Assembly (NCBI GenBank): GCA_005191425.1
Contig: SUPR01000011.1
Span: forward strand, 1-52,326
DNA: 52,326 nucleotides
Direction of reading: 5' to 3'
Source of the DNA: Candidatus Helarchaeota ASGARD archaeon Hel_GB_B
GTDB taxonomy: Archaea > Asgardarchaeota > Lokiarchaeia > Helarchaeales > HEL-GB-B
Shown here: piece by piece, positions 1 through 8,244 of the stretch
Numbering within the stretch: the first letter of the stretch is position 1
How the letters are laid out: each line of letters begins with the position of its first letter
Notes under the pieces: generated by a model
Seen by the model: only the letters and a program-made list of their open reading frames with translations
The model's database searches: none
What the model was told of the DNA's origin: nothing
Made by a program: the position numbers and the translations under genes

Positions 1-2029
1 AAAGTATGTTGATATCAGGGATCATATCAAGTCTCCAGCGTTAAAAATAACTGTAGATAAACTTCAAAATTTCAATAGAGTTAAACGCGACCTCGCAAAT
101 TTAAAAAACACAGTTTTATATAATGCGGATATTCCCCATTCTAGAATGTGGCTGTACCTAAATGACTTATTTCCAACTGCTAAAGTCCATGTTAATAATA
201 GTCATCCACCGGTTCTTGTTGATGGCGAGTCAAGGGCTTCATTGGACTATAATATGCCTGATTTTAAGTCAATAGAACTAGATATTAAGGTCAAAAACAG
301 GCATATACGTCCTCGTATAGACGATAAACTTGGAACTGTTATAATAAAATTTGAGGATGAAAAAATCATAGTTGATCATGATTGTGAAGCTGAGTTATTA
401 TTGAAAATGTGTCATATTATAAATGACATTGATCCCGATATAATTTATACAAAAAATGGTGACTCATTTCTATTTCCCTATTTAATAGCACGTGGTTCAT
501 ATAATCGAATATTACAAAATATGTGTATCTCTCGGGAAAATTATCCATTCGAAAAAGGGCTTATCCGCCTGCAAGGTGGTGGCTCCTACCAATCTTATGG
601 TATAACATATTATCGATCCCCTTTACAGTATTTTTTATATGGGCGTCTTCATATCGATAGTGCAATGGGTACAAGGGCATTCCCATGGCAAGGTATTGAA
701 GGAATAATTGAAGTAGCCCGCATTACAATGGTACCTATCCAGAATGTCTCCCGAATAACTATCGGGCAAGCAATGACTTCAATGCAATTTTATGAGGCAA
801 TAAATAATGATATCCTTATTCCGCTCCGCAAAACAAATACTTCTGAAAAGTTCAAAACTGGCTTAAAAATGGTTAAAAGTGATAAAGGAGGTTTTATCTT
901 TACTCCACAAGTAGGATTTTTTGAAAATGTTTATGAACTCGACTTTAGTTCTATGTACCCCACAATTATGCTAACAAGAAATATTTCTCCAGAGACTATC
1001 TTGTGTTCATGTAAAAATTCAACTCACTATGTCCCCGACCTTGGGTATAATATCTGTGGCAAGCGTATAGGACTAATTCCACGAGTTTTAAAACTGGTCC
1101 TTGATAAAAGGTTGCGGTATAAAAGGTTAGCAAGGAAATATGGTAAAAATTCCCGATATAATGCCAGGCAAGCTGCTCTCAAATGGATTTTAGTCACAAG
1201 TTTCGGATATATGGGCTATAAAAATGCAAGATTTGGACGTATCGAGGCACATGAATCAGTTACTGCATTTGCAAGGAAAATACTAATAGATACATTTCAT
1301 ATTGCTGAAGAGCATGGACTCAAAGTATTACACGGAATTGTCGACTGTTTATGGGTTCAACCAGAAAATGGAGTAGGTACAGAAGAAATTAAGTCTTTTT
1401 GTCAGAAAGTTAATAATAAAACAAAAATCGAACTGGATAATAAAGGAAAATATGAATGGATAATTTTTCTTCCCCTTAAATCTGACCCGACAATTGCTAC
1501 CCTAAATCATTATTACGGAAAACTCGAGAATGATACCATAAAAGTTAGGGGCCTTCAAGTTAGAAAACATGATTCTCCAAAGATAGTTAAAGATGCGCAA
1601 AATGAAATTTTAGACCTATTTAAAAATACACACAATTGGGACGAATTTAACAAGGCGATCCCTAAAGCAAGAAAAATACTAAATAAGTATATAACACGGA
1701 TTAAAACTGGCAAAATCAATATAGACGATTTATTAATTACATCTCGTTTGTCAAAAAATATTACTGATTATGTTATGAATACCCGCCAAGTATCTGCTTC
1801 TCTCCAACTCCATAACCACGGCGTAAATATCAATGCTGGGGAAATGGTCCAATATGTTATTACCGATGCAAATGCTACTAACCCCCTCCATAGAGTAGTC
1901 CCTGCTCAACTCATTAAAAGTGGTACTAAAATAAAATATGACAAATATGAATACACTAAACTTTTAAATACAATGCTAAATGACATGCTTTCTTTTAGAA
2001 AAAATGGTGTTATTCCAAGCTTATCTTGA
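1..2029 (+). CDS. Family B DNA polymerase, 5' truncated by the window edge, atypical motif C
   Basis: The reading frame is open from base 2, so the gene starts outside the window; an internal Met at 146 is not the start. The polymerase core is clear: motif A DFSSMYPTIM, a motif B region with KWILVTSFGYMGY, and a motif C region reading HGIVDCLWVQ. In ordinary family B enzymes motif C is YGDTDS, so the first catalytic Asp is replaced by Ile while the second is kept. An ExoII-like stretch, NGDSFLFPYL, lacks the usual FD pair, so proofreading may also be lost. Altered catalytic motifs recall archaeal PolB2 (Dpo2-type) polymerases; that subfamily call is inference. The last 20 bp overlap the convergent gene downstream. 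Confidence 0.9.
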   Translation, partial: KYVDIRDHIKSPALKITVDKLQNFNRVKRDLANLKNTVLYNADIPHSRMWLYLNDLFPTAKVHVNNSHPPVLVDGESRASLDYNMPDFKSIELDIKVKNRHIRPRIDDKLGTVIIKFEDEKIIVDHDCEAELLLKMCHIINDIDPDIIYTKNGDSFLFPYLIARGSYNRILQNMCISRENYPFEKGLIRLQGGGSYQSYGITYYRSPLQYFLYGRLHIDSAMGTRAFPWQGIEGIIEVARITMVPIQNVSRITIGQAMTSMQFYEAINNDILIPLRKTNTSEKFKTGLKMVKSDKGGFIFTPQVGFFENVYELDFSSMYPTIMLTRNISPETILCSCKNSTHYVPDLGYNICGKRIGLIPRVLKLVLDKRLRYKRLARKYGKNSRYNARQAALKWILVTSFGYMGYKNARFGRIEAHESVTAFARKILIDTFHIAEEHGLKVLHGIVDCLWVQPENGVGTEEIKSFCQKVNNKTKIELDNKGKYEWIIFLPLKSDPTIATLNHYYGKLENDTIKVRGLQVRKHDSPKIVKDAQNEILDLFKNTHNWDEFNKAIPKARKILNKYITRIKTGKINIDDLLITSRLSKNITDYVMNTRQVSASLQLHNHGVNINAGEMVQYVITDANATNPLHRVVPAQLIKSGTKIKYDKYEYTKLLNTMLNDMLSFRKNGVIPSLS

Positions 2030-2210
2030 CCAAGGGTATCTCTACATCACAGATACTCATATCGGAATCAAGGTACAATGATACCCAGTGGTCATTATGT
2101 TTAATAATACAAGGAATTGGAAATCGTTCATAAGGCTCAAAATCTTTAACATCGACCTCAAATCTAAGAGGTTTTTTACATATTGGACACCGAATAATTT
2201 TTTCAGTCAA
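2010..2210 (-). CDS. Small CxxC protein downstream of the Rab-like GTPase
   Basis: This 66-residue protein starts two bases after the stop of the GTPase gene, so the two are probably one transcript. It has one CPICKKPL knuckle near the N-terminus and a hydrophobic segment containing IIKHNDHW followed by an acidic C-terminal half. A second cysteine pair for a classical zinc ribbon is not present, although Cys34 and Cys54 and nearby His residues could contribute ligands. It has no membrane segment. I do not recognise the family. The tight linkage suggests a partner or accessory of the GTPase. Its 3' end overlaps the convergent polymerase gene by 20 bp. Confidence 0.65.
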   Translation of the reverse strand: MTEKIIRCPICKKPLRFEVDVKDFEPYERFPIPCIIKHNDHWVSLYLDSDMSICDVEIPLVKISLE

Positions 2211-2212
2211 AT

Positions 2213-2734
2213 TTAACCCTCTTCAATAATTTTTTTTGCAAGTGCTTTAAAAATATCTTCAACTCCTTCACCACTTTTTGCTGAGGACTCGAAATAGTCC
2301 ATACCACATTGTTTGGCATATTCTTTTGCTTCATCAGTTTCAACAACTCTTAAATCTGCCAAATCTGCTTTATTTCCGACTAAAACTGATGGTATTAGTC
2401 CGGTAATTTCCCATAAAAATTCTATCCACTCGGTTAATCTAATATATGTTTTTCGCCGTGTTAAATCAAAACAAATTACTGCGCCATTTGAGCCCTTACA
2501 AAATGTCGGCAAAACGCTTTTAAACCTATGTTCTCCAGCAAGATCCCATAAACTTAATGAAATATTCGTATCACCAATTGAAAAATTTTTAACATAAAAG
2601 TCACTACCAATTGTGGTTTTATATCCTTCCAAAAATGACCCTTCACAAAATTTCTTTACTAAGCTCGTCTTACCAACTGCAGCTTCGCCTATTATCACTA
2701 TTTTAAAGATTTTTCTTTTAGCTGGCTTAGCCAT
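2213..2734 (-). CDS. Rab/Ras-family small GTPase
   Basis: The 173-residue protein is a single G domain with all motifs in order: G1 GEAAVGKT at 16-23, a Rab-type switch I TTIGSDF at 40-46, G3 WDLAGEHRF at 63-71, G4 NKAD at 121-124 and G5 SSAKSG at 150-155. The TIGxDF and WDxAG patterns resemble eukaryotic Rabs. The residue matching catalytic Gln61 of Ras is Glu68 here, which in Ras-type GTPases would be expected to lower intrinsic hydrolysis. There is no C-terminal cysteine, so no prenylation signal. The small CxxC gene follows directly. Its cellular role is unknown. Confidence 0.93.
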   Translation of the reverse strand: MAKPAKRKIFKIVIIGEAAVGKTSLVKKFCEGSFLEGYKTTIGSDFYVKNFSIGDTNISLSLWDLAGEHRFKSVLPTFCKGSNGAVICFDLTRRKTYIRLTEWIEFLWEITGLIPSVLVGNKADLADLRVVETDEAKEYAKQCGMDYFESSAKSGEGVEDIFKALAKKIIEEG

Positions 2735-3037
2735 GTCTCTGGTCTCACTTTATTTTTCAATTTGTTATGATTATTAATTTATTTCTTAATATTATTAATA
2801 ATTTTATCTAACGTTAGCGCAGTCTTTTTTTTAAATTTGTAATACTAAAACAATGTATATTCTAATTATAAAAATTATTATAGTGGAAATATTTTTACCA
2901 AATATGTTGAAATTTTTGATTGAATACTTTAGGTTTCTATTTTAAATAGAAATTGAAATTATCTATGGAGATAATTTTTATTATAAATATTTTAATAATA
3001 AAAAAAGATAAAAAATTAACTCATATTCTTAATACAA
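2735..3037. other. Intergenic region between divergent genes
   Basis: About 300 very AT-rich bases lie between the divergent GTPase and hypothetical genes. It must hold both promoters, but the background is so AT-rich that no TATA element stands out. A T8 run at 2824-2831 lies upstream of both genes. I see no RNA gene or repeat. Confidence 0.4.
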
Positions 3038-3043
3038 GAGGTG
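3038..3043 (+). promoter_or_regulatory. Shine-Dalgarno GAGGTG that sets a TTG start
   Basis: GAGGTG matches the archaeal 16S tail and lies six bases before an in-frame TTG at 3050. The GTG inside it (3041) is the longest possible start but would be part of its own ribosome-binding site, so TTG is preferred. Confidence 0.6.
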
Positions 3044-3049
3044 CATTTA

Positions 3050-3577
3050 TTGGTAGTATTCGAAGTAAAAAAGGTATTTCCATTTAATAAAGAATTACTC
3101 AAGGAATATTTTATGTGTTTTAAAATTTGGGAATTGGGAATGCCCTACAAAAGTGTAAAAATAAAACCTCGTGAGAAAAACAGCTGGGATTGGAAAATTA
3201 AAGATGTGATTGATTTCATTATAATTAAATGGTCTTTTGAACATAAATTTACTTCTATTCAACAGGAATTTGATAATTATCTTAAAGTAGATTTTGAGAA
3301 TAGCAATTATATTAGTGATTTTGATGGTAAAATTACTTTTAATGAAAAAGTGAATGAAGATAATGGTAATGTATTATGCCTTGTTAAATTTGTAGTTAAA
3401 AAGCTTAGGTTAAAAGATCCCATTTTAAATCAATTACGAGACCCATTTATTGGAATTTTGAAGGCTGATTATAAAAAATTTTTAAATAATGTATATGAAA
3501 TTCTACAAGATAAAGAAGTACGAGTTCAATCCATTAATGAATGTTGGTGGGTAAAAAAAGAAGTGATAAAATTTTGA
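3050..3577 (+). CDS. Hypothetical protein, 175 residues
   Basis: I do not recognise this protein. It is soluble in appearance, with mixed charged and aromatic composition, no cysteine motif and no membrane segment. Its C-terminal half is lysine-rich and ends with ECWWVKKEVIKF. It starts at TTG on the strength of the GAGGTG element just upstream; the alternative GTG at 3041 would add three residues. It stands alone between divergent and convergent neighbours, with the Fe-S protein gene ending seven bases beyond its stop on the other strand. Codon use is like its neighbours, so it is likely a real gene. Confidence 0.65.
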   Translation: MVVFEVKKVFPFNKELLKEYFMCFKIWELGMPYKSVKIKPREKNSWDWKIKDVIDFIIIKWSFEHKFTSIQQEFDNYLKVDFENSNYISDFDGKITFNEKVNEDNGNVLCLVKFVVKKLRLKDPILNQLRDPFIGILKADYKKFLNNVYEILQDKEVRVQSINECWWVKKEVIKF

Positions 3578-3584
3578 GTTAAAA

Positions 3585-4757
3585 TCATATTAAATCTTTA
3601 AGGAGTTCTACTATCCCAAATATTTTTAAGTTTGAGCCCATTGATTTTGCTGCATCTTTAAAATTTCTTAAACAAAAGGGGCAACTTGTTATTAAATCCT
3701 CAGCACCAGTCTGTTCAGCTTCTTTTAGTCTATCTATTGCTATTTTCACAGCCCAATCTTTAAATCCCGATTTAACGCCACCACCTGCTCCGCAACACCA
3801 TGAATTTTCTCTAATTCTCCGCATTTCAATAAGTTCTAATTCCGGAATATTTTTTAAAATCTCACGAGGCTCATCGAATACACCTGCATGTCTGCCTAGA
3901 TGACATGGGTCATGATATGTTATTTTAATTGGTTTTTCTTTATCAATTTTTAATTTTCCTTCCTTCATTAATTTAAAAATAAATTCTGAAATGTGCAAAA
4001 TTTCAAATGGTAATTCTTTCCCTAAAATTTTTGGATAGTCAATTTTTAAGGTCCTATAACATCCAGCACAAGAAGTTACAATTGTTTTAGCTCCACTTTT
4101 TTTAAAAATGTCCATATTCTTTTTAATTAATTCTGGTATGACATTTACTTGTCCGGTTCTAAGGGCAGGAGATCCGCAACAATGTTCATCAGGTGAAATT
4201 GTAAAATCGACATTTAATTTTTTTAGAAGTTCAAAAGTTGACTTAGCAAGTTCTTTTTCTCTATAAGAGGAAGTACACCCCACAAAATATAATACTTCAG
4301 CAGTTGTTTTTAACTCTTTTTGGTCTAACCAATTTAACCGATTTGAGTGGGGTTCTTTATATGGGTTATTATTTGCTATTATAGAATCATAGAATGCTTT
4401 TTGATTTGAATATGGTCCAAATCCTCGACTTACCGCCTCTTCTCGTAGTGCTTCGAAAATTTCTATTAAATGATCAGAAACATCTTGTTGACATTGCATT
4501 GAACATGCACCACATAAAGGGCATGCATAAATTATTTTTATAATATTTTCATTCCATTTTAAGATGCCATTTAACAGTCCATAAGCAAGCCATACTTTAC
4601 CAGAACTCCAGTATGTTTCGAATTTAAAATGTTCACCAGCGGGGCATGATTCTGCATAGTCTTTATAAAGATATTTACAGCTGTTACATTTAGGACACCA
4701 AGAAACCCATTCTTTCACTTTTTCGAGACCAGTTTTTATATTTTCACCAGCAATCAT
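3585..4757 (-). CDS. HdrD/GlpC-like iron-sulfur protein with two CCG domains
   Basis: The N-terminus carries two [4Fe-4S] ferredoxin-type cysteine sets: CPKCNSC followed by CP, then CPLCGACSMQC. Two CCG domains follow. The first has VGCTSSY, HCCGSPALRTG and SCAGCYRTL; the second has DPCHLGR, WCCGAGGG and SCPFCLRNF. This is the layout of heterodisulfide reductase subunit D, GlpC and LldE-type electron-transfer subunits. The gene follows a GlcD-like flavoprotein with two intervening bases. The pair probably forms a membrane-associated or soluble 2-hydroxyacid dehydrogenase in which electrons pass from FAD through the Fe-S centres to a quinone-, thiol- or flavin-type acceptor. Substrate and acceptor cannot be read from sequence. 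Confidence 0.88.
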   Translation of the reverse strand: MIAGENIKTGLEKVKEWVSWCPKCNSCKYLYKDYAESCPAGEHFKFETYWSSGKVWLAYGLLNGILKWNENIIKIIYACPLCGACSMQCQQDVSDHLIEIFEALREEAVSRGFGPYSNQKAFYDSIIANNNPYKEPHSNRLNWLDQKELKTTAEVLYFVGCTSSYREKELAKSTFELLKKLNVDFTISPDEHCCGSPALRTGQVNVIPELIKKNMDIFKKSGAKTIVTSCAGCYRTLKIDYPKILGKELPFEILHISEFIFKLMKEGKLKIDKEKPIKITYHDPCHLGRHAGVFDEPREILKNIPELELIEMRRIRENSWCCGAGGGVKSGFKDWAVKIAIDRLKEAEQTGAEDLITSCPFCLRNFKDAAKSMGSNLKIFGIVELLKDLI

Positions 4758-4759
4758 AT

Positions 4760-6220
4760 CTAATCAAATCCTAGATGATGTGGGTTTAAAATTCCGTTGG
4801 GGTCAAGAGTTTTTTTAATTTTTTTTAACAGAGAAACAAATCCCGGGTCTGCTCGTTCCATAATTTTTGGAGCAACCCATGGTGGCATTTTATAAATAAC
4901 TCCTCCGATATCTAATATCATTTCCGCTAGTTCTTTGACCATTGCTCGTATTTCCTCTATTTCTTTTTCATTAGATTTATCAAAAGGAATTAAAAACCTA
5001 AGTACTCCATAATGCCCGGACTTCATAGGTCTGTGGAGAACACCCGGAATTTTATCATATTTTTTATGAATTTCAATGCCTTTAATACATCCTTCCAGCC
5101 ATTTAGATAAAGGTACATAGGAACCAACCCAAGTAAGACCCCCTCTATTAAGTAAACCAGGGATCTGAATAGGTAAATCCATAGGCGTCATCATTTTTTG
5201 TCCCATTTCCCCATAATCTTCAGGTTTTAATAATACTAATTGAGCTCCATCTTGGTCATTAATTTCATTAACCATTTTTACCAGAAATTTGTATTTTGCT
5301 TTTACTTCTTCCTCTGTATTTCCATATAATGTGAGTAAATTAACAAAATACAGCCCTTCAAATCTGGGGACAAAACCCATCATCTCAATTAAATTTTTGA
5401 GTTCTTCCATAGGTAAAAGACCTTTACTCATAAACATATTTAAAAGTCCACCGCCTATTTCTTGACAAATTCCCGACCTACATAATTTAAAAATAAATCT
5501 ATTATATACATCTGCTGGATCTGTTGCAAAAACCACGCAATGCGTAATGATTGGTGGTTTTGGCCATAAACAAATTGATCCCTTAGTAGCTATACCCGTA
5601 GTACCCTGCCAGCCAACAAATAAACCAAGTAAATCTGGCAAGGGCGTCCGACTATACCAATAAGGGCTAATTGCGCATGTACCTGCTCTTGCTATCTTTC
5701 CATTAGGCAAGACTACTTCAATTCCGTTTAATGATTCACTCATACTACCATATTTATGTGATAAATTTCCAAGTCCCTGTAAAATTGCGTTTACTAAAAC
5801 CGAAGAAAATGGTGGCGCAAATGGGAACGAATATTGAAATTCTATTAACTCTTCATCCAATAACTTTCTAAGGTGCCCAAAAGTAAAGCCGGGTTCAATA
5901 ACAATATACATATCTTTTTTATTAATTTCAATGACTTTTTTCATTCTTTTTAAGTCCATTAAAATCCCTTTTCCATATGGAATTGCAAGTCCACCTACAT
6001 TTGAACCCGCAACATAGGGCGTAATTGGAATTTTATTTTTGTTAGCAAATAGGACTATCTTTTGGACTTCTTCGGTAGTCTCAGGCATAACTACGATATC
6101 CGGTGTTTCTGGAAAGTTTTCTGTCATATCTTTTGAATATAAATAAAGTTCTTCTGGTCTTTCAGAAACGAAATCTTCGCCGACTATATCGACTAAATCT
6201 TTTAGCACTAATACCACCAT
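4760..6220 (-). CDS. FAD-binding oxidoreductase, GlcD-like (2-hydroxyacid dehydrogenase type)
   Basis: The N-terminal half is a PCMH/FAD_binding_4 domain with PETTEEVQKIV, PYVAGSNVGGLA and DLKRMKKV. The C-terminal half is a FAD-oxidase C domain ending in LDPNGILNPHHLG, the usual end of GlcD and D-lactate dehydrogenase proteins. Length (486 residues) is normal. It oxidises an organic acid, probably a 2-hydroxyacid, passing electrons to the Fe-S protein two bases downstream. The SCP2-like gene lies 14 bases upstream, so all three are one operon. The start is uncertain: ATG at 6220 and GTG at 6208 are both possible. Confidence 0.88.
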   Translation of the reverse strand: MVVLVLKDLVDIVGEDFVSERPEELYLYSKDMTENFPETPDIVVMPETTEEVQKIVLFANKNKIPITPYVAGSNVGGLAIPYGKGILMDLKRMKKVIEINKKDMYIVIEPGFTFGHLRKLLDEELIEFQYSFPFAPPFSSVLVNAILQGLGNLSHKYGSMSESLNGIEVVLPNGKIARAGTCAISPYWYSRTPLPDLLGLFVGWQGTTGIATKGSICLWPKPPIITHCVVFATDPADVYNRFIFKLCRSGICQEIGGGLLNMFMSKGLLPMEELKNLIEMMGFVPRFEGLYFVNLLTLYGNTEEEVKAKYKFLVKMVNEINDQDGAQLVLLKPEDYGEMGQKMMTPMDLPIQIPGLLNRGGLTWVGSYVPLSKWLEGCIKGIEIHKKYDKIPGVLHRPMKSGHYGVLRFLIPFDKSNEKEIEEIRAMVKELAEMILDIGGVIYKMPPWVAPKIMERADPGFVSLLKKIKKTLDPNGILNPHHLGFD

Positions 6221-6234
6221 TGATATAATTTCAG

Positions 6235-6633
6235 TTAAATGTTAAAATCTGTAATATCTGACATTGATTCAATTATTTTAATCATTTCAGTTGTAGCCGG
6301 CAGATATTTCATTAATTTTGGTAATGGACCCTTTACAATAATTAATTTTTTTTGCACTGCGTCCATAAAATTTAGTTCTCCTTTAATAACGCGTATCCAT
6401 ACATCTTTTGTACCTTCCAATGTAAATTCTGCATCTTCATTTAAGCCCTCGTCCAAATCTTCTGCTCTCCCATTATTAGACCTCCAATGAAATGAGATTC
6501 CAGCATCAGGTGCATTTAAATTGAAACTGGTATTCAATCCTTCTGCATATTCAAGAAAATCCTCATTTGTATTACACCGGTTCGCAAATTCTTTTGCCCA
6601 TTCTATAGACCCTAATTTTAATTTTTCAGACAT
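6235..6633 (-). CDS. SCP2 sterol-carrier-like protein
   Basis: The 132 residues form one SCP2-type fold: an N-terminal helix, a strand with ISFHWRS, then EFTLEGTKDVWIRVIKGELN, and the hallmark Gly-rich segment leading into IVKGPLPKLMKYL. Such domains bind hydrophobic ligands such as fatty acids, isoprenoids or acyl-CoA. An AGAGGT element precedes the ATG at suitable spacing. It is the first gene of the operon with the GlcD-like flavoprotein and HdrD-like protein, which suggests that the oxidised substrate, or a carrier for it, is hydrophobic. That link is inference. Confidence 0.78.
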   Translation of the reverse strand: MSEKLKLGSIEWAKEFANRCNTNEDFLEYAEGLNTSFNLNAPDAGISFHWRSNNGRAEDLDEGLNEDAEFTLEGTKDVWIRVIKGELNFMDAVQKKLIIVKGPLPKLMKYLPATTEMIKIIESMSDITDFNI

Positions 6634-6767
6634 TTTTCAAACCTCTTTTATTAATAGAAATGATTTTTCTTTTTAAAAAAATAAAAATACTCACTAAAGC
6701 TTGATCTAAATTCAATTTCCATATATTTAAATCTTTGATTAACTGGTATATTTGACATTGTGTTCTA

Positions 6768-8090
6768 TTATTTAGCATTTTTAAGAAAATCTAAATCGAC
6801 CTTCTCTCTTCTTTTGAACCCCTGTTCCGGATATGGGTGTCCATATTTATATTTTTTGGCCATATAAAGACCTAACGGCATTTTTCTTGGTCTAAAATTA
6901 CTAGGCGCCCCAGGTTCTACTTTAATTAATTCATATTTTCTTGTTCCAAGTCCAATTCTCTCACCAACGCTTAATTGGATGTTGACATTGATTCCAAATA
7001 ACGAACTTGCTGTCGTAAATTTTTCAACGCCAGCATCTCCTACTCCATAATCGACACATTGGGTATTTGGAATACCTGCAACTTCAGTACATTTATCTAA
7101 ACAAGCTTGGTCGATAGCAACAGGATCTCTACTTGCAAATACTCCAATATCAGGTAAAGTCGCAGCATCACTAAAAGGTAAGCAATCACACCATGGCGTT
7201 ATGTCTATTGCATAGTTTATGAACCCTACTTTATCTCTACCTTTTAATTTCATAAATGCAAGAGCAGAATCTGCAATTGCAGCACTAGTTACTTCAAAAT
7301 AACCTTCAGGAAGTGTGAATACACTACAAGCTAATGATTTTAATAAATGGCATGTACAACCTTTGCATTTATCTTTATCCCAAATAATTGAATCTTCAGT
7401 TACTCTGATTGCACCTTCAGGGCAGGTATTATTACAATCTTCTGCATACTTACATTTTAATCCTTTACACCGTTTTGGTTTAAACTTAGAATTCTGAATA
7501 CCATATATGGGATGTCCTCCCAGATGTAAATTATATTTTCCTCTTTTCGACGCGCACCCTACACCTATGTTTTTAATAGACCCACCAATAGTCGCAATTG
7601 GATGTCCTTTAAAATGTGTTAATACAATTACTGCGTCTGCATTTGTAATTTCTCGAGCAATATATTGCTCCTGTAAAATAAACCCTTCGGGCAAATCTAT
7701 TCGGTAATCATCAGTCCCAACTGCACCATCAGCTATTATTATGGGACATCCCATTGATTCGGGTGTAAAACCGTTCATCGCAGCTGTTTCCAAGTAATCT
7801 TTTGCTGTAATCCGGTTGATATACTCATAATATGGTAATGTAGTAGTATCAGTGACAAATGGCTCTCCACCGTATTCCTTAATCTTATCACAAATTACTC
7901 TCACTAAAATTGGTCTAAGATATGCTGTATTAAAATATTCTCCCATATGAACTTTTACAGCAACACTGTCTCCATCTTTAAAACACTCATTTAGTCCCGC
8001 TTTTTCAAAAAGCCAAGCACCTTTAGCTGCCATACTAGTTTCTATACTCATAGACCTTGCGTGCATGAAATATACTTTTTCTGAATCCAT
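6768..8090 (-). CDS. DUF362 protein with ferredoxin domain
   Basis: The protein carries the DUF362 core: VKVHMGEYFN near the N-terminus, VLTHFKGHPIATIGGSIKN, and the C-terminal region DPVAIDQACLDKC. A two-cluster ferredoxin insert sits in the middle, with CKGLKCKYAEDCNNTCP and CKGCTCHL. DUF362 proteins are widespread in anaerobes and are presumed redox proteins of unknown reaction. The gene lies 134 bases upstream of the SCP2/GlcD/HdrD operon in the same direction but probably has its own promoter. Its length of 440 residues is normal for the ferredoxin-containing form. Confidence 0.88.
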   Translation of the reverse strand: MDSEKVYFMHARSMSIETSMAAKGAWLFEKAGLNECFKDGDSVAVKVHMGEYFNTAYLRPILVRVICDKIKEYGGEPFVTDTTTLPYYEYINRITAKDYLETAAMNGFTPESMGCPIIIADGAVGTDDYRIDLPEGFILQEQYIAREITNADAVIVLTHFKGHPIATIGGSIKNIGVGCASKRGKYNLHLGGHPIYGIQNSKFKPKRCKGLKCKYAEDCNNTCPEGAIRVTEDSIIWDKDKCKGCTCHLLKSLACSVFTLPEGYFEVTSAAIADSALAFMKLKGRDKVGFINYAIDITPWCDCLPFSDAATLPDIGVFASRDPVAIDQACLDKCTEVAGIPNTQCVDYGVGDAGVEKFTTASSLFGINVNIQLSVGERIGLGTRKYELIKVEPGAPSNFRPRKMPLGLYMAKKYKYGHPYPEQGFKRREKVDLDFLKNAK

Positions 8091-8165
8091 AGATTATTAA
8101 TCATCTAATTTCAAATATAAATCTACTTACAGATCTAAAACGCTAATAGAATTTATACTTAAAAG

Positions 8166-8174
8166 ATATATATA
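8166..8174 (-). promoter_or_regulatory. Candidate TATA box for the DUF362 gene
   Basis: Read on the minus strand the site is TATATATAT, flanked by C on both sides, about 75 bases before the DUF362 start. Spacing implies a leader of roughly 50 bases. The AT-rich background makes this tentative. Confidence 0.3.
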
Positions 8175-8244
8175 GAAAATATAAATGATTTTTTATGGGG
8201 ATATTTTGATATATATTGCTATAAACAAAAAAGATCTTATAATT

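Noticed and set aside
146..148. ATG 146 as the start of the DNA polymerase
   Set aside because: The same frame is open to the window edge, so the gene is simply cut off.
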